DNA of 24,195 nt from an archaeon (GTDB lineage: Archaea > B1Sed10-29 > WALL01). The translations under genes and the position numbers were made by a program. Of this stretch, positions 16,199 to 22,208 are shown piece after piece (within the stretch, counting starts at the first letter, position 1; each line of letters starts with the position of its first letter). Location of the stretch: contig JAUVIW010000005.1 in assembly GCA_030592525.1 (NCBI GenBank), positions 1 to 24,195 on the forward strand, given 5' to 3'. The notes beneath the pieces were generated by a model. The model did not search any database and had not been told where the DNA came from. It worked only from the letters and a program-made list of their open reading frames with translations.

Positions 16199-17050
16199 AT
16201 GCGTTTCGTCGTGGCCTTGGGCGGCAATGCCCTCATCAAGCACGGTGAGAAGGGCTCTTATTCCCAGCAGCTGCGCAATGCCGAGGCAACCGCGAAGCAA
16301 ATCGCGTCCTTGGCCCGCAAGCACCGCGTCGTGCTCACTCACGGCAACGGCCCCCAGGTTGGCGACCTCCTGCTCGATGAGCCGGACATGCCTCTCCACG
16401 TCCTCGTTGCCCAGTCCCAGGGTGAGATTGGCTACTTGCTCCAGGATGTTCTCGGTGACAACCGCGTAAAAGCCGCAACAATCGTCACGCGCGTCGAGGT
16501 AAGCAAGCGTGACCCGGCGTTCCGCCGCCCCACAAAGCCCATCGGCCCGTTCTACAAGCGCAAGCCCACGAAGTTCAGGAGCATTGAGGACGCTGGCCGC
16601 GGCTACCGCCGCGTTGTCCCTTCACCCAACCCGTTATACATCCATGAGTCCGACGCAATCCTATCGCTCATGTCCAAGGGCATTGTTCCCATCGCCTGTG
16701 GTGGCGGCGGCATCCCTGTCTCTAATGGCAGCGGTCTTAATGCGGTCATTGACAAGGACCTCGCAGCAGAGCTTCTCGCGCGCACAGTGAAAGCCAAGCG
16801 CCTCGTCATACTCACTGACGTCCCTTGCGTTTACGCGAATTACGGCACTGATATCCAGGAGCCTGTTGACTACCTAAGCGTCAAGGACGCGCGCCGCTGG
16901 CTTAGGGCTGGCGCGTTTGCCGAGGGCTCGATGAAGCCCAAGGTGGAGGCCGCCGCCCGCTTTGCCGAGCACGGCGGCAAGACTATTATCTGCGCCCTCA
17001 ACGACTTAACCAAAGCCCTGAAAGGAAAGGCAGGCACGGTGATTGAGTGA
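16199..17050 (+). CDS. arcC: Carbamate kinase
   Basis: 283 residues. The ATG at 16199 begins MRFVVALGGNALI, the canonical N-terminus; in-frame codons further upstream fall in the divergent gene and are rejected. It interconverts carbamoyl phosphate + ADP with carbamate (NH3/CO2) + ATP in the cytosol. Motifs: ALGGNALI (6-13), THGNGPQVGDLL (47-58), ACGGGGIPV, VIDKDLAAELLA (ATP site), LTDVPCVYANYG and GSMKPKVEAA. The length matches the family, though it is slightly short of the ~310 of many bacterial enzymes. It overlaps the next gene by four bases (GTGA), so the two are co-translated. In catabolic direction it would make ATP from carbamoyl phosphate supplied by the downstream carbamoyltransferase. 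Confidence 0.95.
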   Translation: MRFVVALGGNALIKHGEKGSYSQQLRNAEATAKQIASLARKHRVVLTHGNGPQVGDLLLDEPDMPLHVLVAQSQGEIGYLLQDVLGDNRVKAATIVTRVEVSKRDPAFRRPTKPIGPFYKRKPTKFRSIEDAGRGYRRVVPSPNPLYIHESDAILSLMSKGIVPIACGGGGIPVSNGSGLNAVIDKDLAAELLARTVKAKRLVILTDVPCVYANYGTDIQEPVDYLSVKDARRWLRAGAFAEGSMKPKVEAAARFAEHGGKTIICALNDLTKALKGKAGTVIE

Positions 17051-17949
17051 AGGACTTACTCCAAATCAATAACTTAACCAAAGCAGAGCTCCTCTCCCTG
17101 CTTGACAAGGCCGGCGTCGTGAAATCCAGTCCCGCGGACTACTACTCTTCCCTTTCCCACAAGACGCTTCTCATGATTTTCGAGAAGCCTTCCTTGCGGA
17201 CACGCTTGTCGTTCGAGGCGGGCATGACTCAGCTTGGCGGCCACGCAATCTTTTATTCCATGGAAAACTCTCCGATGGGCAAGAAGGAGTCGGTCGCCGA
17301 CACTGCGCGTTCTGCGTCTCGCTTTTGTGACATCGCGATGTTCCGCGCGAACGAGCAGTCCATGATTCGTGAGTTCGCCGAGAACGCGAGCATTCCGGTG
17401 ATTGACGCGCTTTCCGACAACGCCCATCCTTGCCAGGCCCTCGCTGACTTGCTCACCATGCGCGAGAAGGACAAGGACCCGTCAAAGGCAAAGATCTGCT
17501 ACCTCGGCAACGGCAACAACAATGTTACTTTTGACTTAATCCGTGCGGGTGCTTTGCTTGGCAACCCGATTACTGTTGGCTGCCCGCAGGGCAGTTACGA
17601 TGTCCCGCAGCGCATTGTCAAGGAGGTAAACGGCGCTGTTCACATTTCTCACTCTGCGTCTGACGCCGTGCGCGATGCCGACGTCGTGTACACTGACACT
17701 TGGCTGAACTACGGGATTCTCCGCGAGGACTTGGACTTGCACATCAACTTACTAAAGCCGTTTCAAGTCAATGCCTCCACAATGGCGATGGCTCGCCCTG
17801 ACGCGATTTTCATGCATTGCCTCCCCGCGATGCGCGGCTACGAGGTAACCTCTGACGTCATCGACGGCCCGCGGAGCGTGGTCTTTGACCAGGCTGAGAA
17901 CAGATTGCATTCCCAGAAGGCATTAATGCTTTTCCTTCTTGGTTTGTGA
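17047..17949 (+). CDS. argF: Ornithine carbamoyltransferase-like enzyme with altered amine-binding loop
   Basis: 300 residues from the GTG at 17047 that overlaps the arcC stop. Carbamoyl phosphate-binding motifs are present: FEKPSLRTRLSFE (S49-LRTR53), HPCQALADL (127-135) and MHCLPAMRGYEV (HCLP 257-260). GNGNNNVTFDL and FDQAENRLHSQKALM are also OTC-like. The ornithine loop, D-x-W-x-SMG in OTCs (D231, S235, M236 in E. coli), reads DTWLNYG (217-223), so the Asp is kept but Ser and Met are Asn and Tyr. Pairing with carbamate kinase suggests citrulline or another carbamoyl-amine is phosphorolysed to feed ATP synthesis. No arginine deiminase is in the window. The amine substrate should be treated as open; gene symbol is by family. 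Confidence 0.87.
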   Translation: MKDLLQINNLTKAELLSLLDKAGVVKSSPADYYSSLSHKTLLMIFEKPSLRTRLSFEAGMTQLGGHAIFYSMENSPMGKKESVADTARSASRFCDIAMFRANEQSMIREFAENASIPVIDALSDNAHPCQALADLLTMREKDKDPSKAKICYLGNGNNNVTFDLIRAGALLGNPITVGCPQGSYDVPQRIVKEVNGAVHISHSASDAVRDADVVYTDTWLNYGILREDLDLHINLLKPFQVNASTMAMARPDAIFMHCLPAMRGYEVTSDVIDGPRSVVFDQAENRLHSQKALMLFLLGL

Positions 17950-17955
17950 GCGCAC

Positions 17956-18210
17956 TCACCTTTTCTTGTACGCGTTTTTCCTGTGCTTGATTGTCATGGC
18001 GAGTATTACTTGTTTGTCTTCCATGATGTCCAGTATGACACGTTGGTCTCCTACTCTTAATCGGTAGGCTTTGCTGTCAACTATCTTCCGCACGTGCTTT
18101 TCCGGGCGAATTCGTATCCTTTCGAGTGCGTTCAGGATGCGGGTTTGTGTGTCGGGGCTAAGCTTTTTGAGCTTTTTCTTAGCCTGGTTTGATATCGCTA
18201 TCTCGTACAT
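17956..18210 (-). CDS. RelE/ParE-family toxin
   Basis: 84 residues; the ATG at 18210 directly abuts the antitoxin stop. MYEIAISNQAKKKLKKL, followed by a helical hairpin, the YRLRVGDQRVILDI strands and a basic C-terminal KHRKNAYKK, is the RelE-like mRNA interferase layout, with the typical length of 80-95 residues. The toxin would cleave ribosome-bound mRNA unless bound by the antitoxin encoded just upstream. It converges with argF, with only six bases between the two stops. Confidence 0.87.
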   Translation of the reverse strand: MYEIAISNQAKKKLKKLSPDTQTRILNALERIRIRPEKHVRKIVDSKAYRLRVGDQRVILDIMEDKQVILAMTIKHRKNAYKKR

Positions 18211-18432
18211 TTAGAGGCCCAGCTCCTTCCTGGTTTCGGCTAGGGTGCTGTATTTCCCTTCCTTGTACTCTTTTCTTGCCTGCTCTATCTCTTTTTTCGT
18301 CTCTTCCGAGAGCTCTGCGGAGTCCTCTATCAGGTCGCGTATCACTTCCTCGTACGTTTCCTTTTCGTACAGCTTCTTTGCCGCCAGCTCTTCCCTGAGC
18401 TCCTCGCTTATTTGGACTGTTGTAGCCATCAT
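18211..18432 (-). CDS. Antitoxin of the RelE module (short helical DNA-binding type)
   Basis: 73 residues from the ATG at 18432. An ATG one codon later and a GTG one codon earlier are equally in frame; the TATA position allows 18432 or 18429. The N-terminus ATTVQISEELREELAAKK has the beta-strand plus helix of ribbon-helix-helix-like antitoxins, followed by an acidic/basic helical C-terminus (LSEETKKEIEQARKEYKEG) suited to wrapping the toxin. It precedes the toxin with no gap, as in most type II modules. A perfect inverted repeat over its promoter suggests autoregulation. Confidence 0.83.
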   Translation of the reverse strand: MMATTVQISEELREELAAKKLYEKETYEEVIRDLIEDSAELSEETKKEIEQARKEYKEGKYSTLAETRKELGL

Positions 18433-18444
18433 CACACCCCTTTC

Positions 18445-18473
18445 ACTATAGCCAATTATATGTGGGCTATAGT
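18445..18473 (-). promoter_or_regulatory. Antitoxin promoter with 9-bp inverted-repeat operator
   Basis: ACTATAGCC (18445-18453) and GGCTATAGT (18465-18473) form a perfect 9-base inverted repeat separated by 11 bases. The spacer contains the TATA box (ATATAATT on the minus strand, 18454-18461), about 25-28 bases upstream of the antitoxin start. A dimeric ribbon-helix-helix antitoxin bound here would block TBP, giving simple autorepression. Confidence 0.65.
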
Positions 18474-18500
18474 TTATATTGCTTTGGGCTTCACATTGCC

Positions 18501-18508
18501 TTTAAATA
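18501..18508 (+). promoter_or_regulatory. TATA box for the gene at 18532
   Basis: TTTAAATA is centred about 27 bases upstream of the ATG at 18532, predicting a leaderless transcript and supporting that start over upstream in-frame codons. Confidence 0.65.
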
Positions 18509-18531
18509 GCGGCTCCGCGTTTTACGTTGCG

Positions 18532-19773
18532 ATGCGCCGCCTATTCTTCCTGTGCCTGTTGCTGTCAACTGCTCTCGCAGCGAGCGCGCTCAGTGTTGAT
18601 GATTTTGAGTTGAAGCCGACACCTAATCCTATCACATTTTCTGAAGGTCAGGAAAGAACAGTATCTGTGCGTATTGATTTATTAAATCCTCAGTATAATG
18701 CGTTTAATGTTTCTGTTGAGATTGGTAGCGTCCCTGACGGTTTAGAACTGTTATCTGAAGATATTGTGACTGTTGATGGCCTTGTAAATGTGGGTTTTTA
18801 TGGTATAGTCGAATTTGTTTTAAATGCAAATAATGCAAACACATTCGATTTATCTAATGCTTTTGAGGTTGCCTCTTGGGACGACTCTGTTTCCTTGAAT
18901 CTCGACTCCATTAGTGAGGAGGTTACCGACCGCTCCCTCACAATATCTGGCACCACTGACTCCGCTGCTTTGTGCGCTGCGCACAATTACAGGGGCGTTT
19001 GGAATGAGGAGAAGAACTGTAACGTGGCTATCACCGTCAATGGCCAGGAAATGGGCTATGCTGACAAAGAGGGCTATTTCAAATTCAACATCGACCTCGA
19101 GGAAGGCAACAACGAAATCATAATCAAGGCAATGGACCCCGGTGGCAACTCAGTTGAGGAAACCCATCCAGTCCGCTTCACCCAGTCTATTGTGAATAGG
19201 GTGAAGGATTACATAGTTTACATTGGTGGCTTCTTTGCTCTTGTTTTTGCTGTGATTATATTCCGCATAATACGTCGTGCCAAGTCAGTTGAGAAGCATG
19301 TGGGTATAGTCTCACAACAAGTAACTGAAACGGGTAGTAGGGTTGATCGGGTTAAGGATGAGACTCGTCAGGATACGCTGCGGCAGATTACCGTAAACAA
19401 AATCAATGATATCATTAAGGGGCAGAAGGATCTTGTGAACAAGGAGGCGCGCGAGCGCTATTCCAACAACAGGCTTAAGATCAACGAGATTTCCGAGAAG
19501 CTTAAGGATAATGTGAGGCAGCACGTGGAAACTGACCCGCGTTTGCAGGGGTTTGTCAGCCAATTCGTTGCTTCTTTCCGACAGCAGGGCTTCACCGCCA
19601 AACAAGTCAACGAGTCCCTGCAATCCCCTGATTTCGAGACAGCTGTGAAACAGGCTGTTAACCAAATAGTGCCATTAGCGGAATACGGCAAGACAAATTG
19701 GCAGGTCGCGCAGGAGATTACTTCTTTTTACCAGGGTTTCTTACGTGATGCTGTTCTTCGGAACTTTAAGTAG
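18532..19773 (+). CDS. Signal-peptide, single-pass membrane protein with Ig-like ectodomain and cytosolic helical tail
   Basis: 413 residues from the ATG at 18532, supported by the TATA box. MRRLFFLCLLLSTALAASA is a secretory signal. Residues ~20-130 form a beta-rich domain (FSEGQERTVSVRIDLL). Residues ~134-217 form an Ig-like domain of the Glucodextranase-B/invasin type (LTISGTTDS, LEEGNNEIIIKAMDPGGNS). One TM helix (~228-247) is followed by basic RIIRRAKS, so the last ~165 residues are cytosolic. That tail is helical and coiled-coil-like (VTETGSRVDRVKDETRQD) and ends in a helical domain (~337-410) with no family I recognise. The layout suggests an adhesion or cell-envelope sensor coupling outside to inside. 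DNA for residues ~20-110 is visibly more AT-rich than the rest. Confidence 0.82.
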   Translation: MRRLFFLCLLLSTALAASALSVDDFELKPTPNPITFSEGQERTVSVRIDLLNPQYNAFNVSVEIGSVPDGLELLSEDIVTVDGLVNVGFYGIVEFVLNANNANTFDLSNAFEVASWDDSVSLNLDSISEEVTDRSLTISGTTDSAALCAAHNYRGVWNEEKNCNVAITVNGQEMGYADKEGYFKFNIDLEEGNNEIIIKAMDPGGNSVEETHPVRFTQSIVNRVKDYIVYIGGFFALVFAVIIFRIIRRAKSVEKHVGIVSQQVTETGSRVDRVKDETRQDTLRQITVNKINDIIKGQKDLVNKEARERYSNNRLKINEISEKLKDNVRQHVETDPRLQGFVSQFVASFRQQGFTAKQVNESLQSPDFETAVKQAVNQIVPLAEYGKTNWQVAQEITSFYQGFLRDAVLRNFK

Positions 19774-19848
19774 GGCCTTACCTATTCTTGGATTCATATT
19801 CCTATTTTTTATTGAAGTACATATGCCAATAGGCTGTATTATACTACT
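19774..19848. terminator. Convergent intergenic region with U-rich tract
   Basis: This 75-base gap lies between convergent genes. CCTATTTTTTATT (19801-19813) is a T-rich tract of the kind that ends archaeal transcripts on the plus strand. CCTATT (19801-19806) and AATAGG (19828-19833) could pair weakly. No gene was seen. Confidence 0.4.
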
Positions 19849-20679
19849 TCACTCCTTTTGGAACACTTTTTGGAGCACGCTTCCTTGGCTGGTTTTGATT
19901 ATCGCGACAGTCTGCCCGTTTTCGTCGTAGACTACGTCGCCTTGTAGTGCGGGCATGTCGTAGCCCTGTTCGTAGAACGCGAGGTGGCAGTAGTCTACGC
20001 CGTCCACGTTTGCGTATTCCAGTGCTTTTGAGCGTACTGTGCCGTTGTTGCTGAAGTGGTCGTAGTCCATGTTGTCGGTGCACCATTCAGTGATGTTGAG
20101 GCCTTGGTCGCTCTCGTACGCAACGTAAATCTCTTCGTCAGTGCGGTTGAAGTAATGGTTGATGGTCATTAGGCCGGTCTTCTCGGGCACGATGAACGTG
20201 AATGTGACGTGGCAGTACACTACTTCGGGGATGGGGTGGACGGGGCCGTGCACAATCAGGGTGCTGCGGTCTGTATCCCAAAGCGTGCCTGGTATGCAGG
20301 AGTAGCTTGTGGCGTACAGGTCTTGTGACGCTGTGCGGACAACTTCACCGATTTCAGCTATTTTTGTGGCGAGCTCGCCTTCGCACGCCTCCTCCATGTT
20401 GAACCCTGAGAGAGAGGATGCGTTTGATGGGAATGTGCAGGTCATGTCGCCTTCGGGCGTGCTCATGAACACCTCGCACCCGCCGTCAGCAGGGCCCTTG
20501 ACCTCCATGAGCGTGCCATTAATGTCAGCTTTTGCGAGCGTGCAGTTGAGCGCGTGTGGCAGGAAGCAGCCGTAGTCGCTCCCGCAGTCCACTGGTGCGG
20601 GACCGCCGAACGGGAAGAATAACACTACTAAGAGAATCGCGCACACCACGCCAATCACAAGAAAATGTTTTGTATCCAT
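19849..20679 (-). CDS. Cys-rich membrane-anchored surface protein
   Basis: 276 residues from the ATG at 20679, which overlaps the preceding stop (TAATG). MDTKHFLVIGVVCAILLVVLF is an N-terminal anchor or uncleaved signal (~6-24). The ectodomain begins DCGSDYGCFLPHALNC, a spaced Cys motif that I associate with small surface proteins of DPANN-type archaea. At least seven further Cys follow (GGCEVF, MTCTF, ACEGE, YSCIPG, VYCHV, EWCTD, DYCHL), pointing to several disulfides. Sequons (NCT, NGT, NAS, NRT, NIT) are frequent. No enzymatic motif was seen. It is co-directional and coupled with the toxin-island genes upstream but may be an ordinary surface protein rather than part of that system. Confidence 0.75.
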   Translation of the reverse strand: MDTKHFLVIGVVCAILLVVLFFPFGGPAPVDCGSDYGCFLPHALNCTLAKADINGTLMEVKGPADGGCEVFMSTPEGDMTCTFPSNASSLSGFNMEEACEGELATKIAEIGEVVRTASQDLYATSYSCIPGTLWDTDRSTLIVHGPVHPIPEVVYCHVTFTFIVPEKTGLMTINHYFNRTDEEIYVAYESDQGLNITEWCTDNMDYDHFSNNGTVRSKALEYANVDGVDYCHLAFYEQGYDMPALQGDVVYDENGQTVAIIKTSQGSVLQKVFQKE

Positions 20680-21071
20680 TACCACACCATCTCCAACTTG
20701 CACTTGTTTTTCAGTACTAACTTAATGAAACGTATGTTTAAATCAAGCTGTGGCAGAAGCCCAACTAAATCCGTCTGCTTCCTGGCCTCATCTTGTGCAG
20801 AGCAAAGCGTTTCAATGAGTTTTGGCAGGTCTTCATCCTCAACAACACTTATGCCCACTTCCCTTCTCTTGAAAAAAGAAGACCCACTTTTAATTCCAGC
20901 CTCATCCAACTTGACAAAAACGGGGTAAACATACAAATGGTCTGCAATTTCTGAGCTATCACACCATTTTCCCTTAAAATCACCATTGAGGAGAGTATCA
21001 AACTCTGAGAGTATCCTTTTCTTCTTTTCCTCGCTTACTTGCGGGATTACCGCTTCCAAAATCGTGCTCAT
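20679..21071 (-). CDS. Small cytosolic protein, candidate immunity protein for the downstream toxin cassette
   Basis: 130 residues from the ATG at 21071, six bases after the stop of the secreted nuclease-like cassette. There is no signal peptide or TM, so it should be cytosolic. It looks helical with a mid beta-hairpin (REVGISVVEDEDLPKLIETL), and contains Cys at KWCDSSE and ETLCSAQ. I recognise no family. Placement immediately after a toxin-like gene, small size, cytosolic prediction and AT-rich composition all fit an immunity gene, but this is inference from context. Confidence 0.68.
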   Translation of the reverse strand: MSTILEAVIPQVSEEKKKRILSEFDTLLNGDFKGKWCDSSEIADHLYVYPVFVKLDEAGIKSGSSFFKRREVGISVVEDEDLPKLIETLCSAQDEARKQTDLVGLLPQLDLNIRFIKLVLKNKCKLEMVW

Positions 21072-21077
21072 ATTAAC

Positions 21078-21833
21078 TCACTTAATGAATGCTCCAAGTA
21101 TTTTATTTATGTCGTCTGACGACAGCTTAGTAGCATCTGAATAACCAAGGGAAGCACTAGCATCAGAAGGCCCAAACACACGTGTTTTAGCATTATTCGC
21201 GTTTAAGTTCGGCAAGTCCGCATTCGTTAATGTGTTTCCGTGTGACTTAATGCTTGCGACATCCCCATCCTGGAAAAATCTCTTCGCATCATCGACTTGT
21301 CTCCAGCCTTTATCCGCTTTACCTACATTAGTTGCGCTGCTTTTGACTTCTGTTATATCAACTATGTTACTGTTTTTGGTAACAAGGTTGTCTACTTCAC
21401 CCAATTTCCGGCCGCTAGCATCAAATAAATCCACGTTGCGGTGTATTGTATACCCATCCCCATATTCATCACTAAGCTTAAGGAAAGCAGCAACCTCATT
21501 CACATTGCCCTCTGTACCACCCTTAACACCGACACGCTTCAGCTCTTCAAGAACGTCAGAAATCTCGTCTATCCTAGACGGCTTCATGCCCTGTTCTAAT
21601 AGCTCAAGGCCTTCGTCACCATATTTTTGGAACACGTTTATCGTGGCTTTAATTCCGATGCTTGCTTTGTCGCTTGTTTTGAGTACTTTTTCGACGCCTT
21701 CGATGCCTGCGTCGGACTTGAACACGTCGTTCGTAAGGCTGTTACACTTGACAGCAAATGTAGGTTGGGAGAATAAAATTAATATTAGCAAAATCACATA
21801 AACTACATACTTGCCCCCAACATCTTTTTTCAT
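21078..21833 (-). CDS. Secreted short toxin cassette: pre-toxin module plus PD-(D/E)XK-like nuclease domain
   Basis: 251 residues from the ATG at 21833. An upstream in-frame extension exists but would bury the signal peptide, so it is rejected. Residues 1-27 form a secretory signal/TM (YVVYVILLILILFSQPTFA). Residues ~35-100 repeat the pre-toxin module of the large neighbouring protein (FKSDAGIEGVEKVLKTSDKA, EQGMKPSRIDEI). Residues ~110-251 form a distinct domain with E113 (NEVAAFL), GEVDN (D148) and ITEVKSS (E162-x-K164), the spacing of a PD-(D/E)XK nuclease core. It likely acts as a DNase or RNase toxin, or as a donor cassette for the large gene. The presence of its own signal peptide argues it can be exported alone. 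Confidence 0.78.
   Translation of the reverse strand: MKKDVGGKYVVYVILLILILFSQPTFAVKCNSLTNDVFKSDAGIEGVEKVLKTSDKASIGIKATINVFQKYGDEGLELLEQGMKPSRIDEISDVLEELKRVGVKGGTEGNVNEVAAFLKLSDEYGDGYTIHRNVDLFDASGRKLGEVDNLVTKNSNIVDITEVKSSATNVGKADKGWRQVDDAKRFFQDGDVASIKSHGNTLTNADLPNLNANNAKTRVFGPSDASASLGYSDATKLSSDDINKILGAFIK
21640..21730 (-). repeat. Near-identical ~91-bp direct repeat, copy 1
   Basis: It aligns to 22744-22834 at a constant offset of 1,104 bases, with differences I count at 21684, 21716, 21723 and 21728. It encodes the conserved module segment DAGIEGVEKVLKTSDKASIG in both genes. Beyond its left end (towards 21600) the two genes still match in protein but much less in DNA, marking a recombination seam. 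Confidence 0.85.
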
Positions 21834-21841
21834 AAGCGCCT

Positions 21842-22207
21842 TCACGTATATTCTATGTCCATGCCGTATTTTTTTGCAATCGCCAAAAATTTGTATAAGC
21901 ACTCAAAGTCCACCGCATTGTCACCAGTATGGCTATGCTCTTCAAGATCAATTTTTACTTTTTTCATCATCCTGCTGACTTCATCTCCTTTGAGGACAGC
22001 GGGGTAACCTTTCCACCCTGACTTCTCATATAAATAGTCCCAAGCATGATGCCACCCCATATCTTCAGCTTCCTGTAACCAGCGACCGGGCATTGTAATA
22101 GAATGCCCTCCATAATACTTATAGCCTATTTTCTCGAAATCTGCAATTATCTCCTGTGTGCGTTTCTTGTCTTTTATTTTGAGTCTTATGATAAAGGACA
22201 CACCCAT
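21842..22207 (-). CDS. Small cytosolic protein, candidate immunity protein for the large toxin
   Basis: 121 residues; the ATG at 22207 is one base after the toxin stop (TAAAATG context), and its GGGAGGAG Shine-Dalgarno lies within the last codons of the toxin, giving tight translational coupling. There is no signal peptide or TM. A predicted beta-alpha N-terminus (MGVSFIIRLKIKDKKRTQEI), an aromatic mid-region (GWHHAWDYLYEKSGWKGYP) and a helical acidic C-terminal half (KVKIDLEEHSHTGDNAVDFE) are visible. I recognise no family. The position directly after a nuclease-tipped gene, and the small acidic-rich character, fit an immunity protein; this is inferred from context. Confidence 0.72.
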   Translation of the reverse strand: MGVSFIIRLKIKDKKRTQEIIADFEKIGYKYYGGHSITMPGRWLQEAEDMGWHHAWDYLYEKSGWKGYPAVLKGDEVSRMMKKVKIDLEEHSHTGDNAVDFECLYKFLAIAKKYGMDIEYT

Positions 22208-22208
22208 T

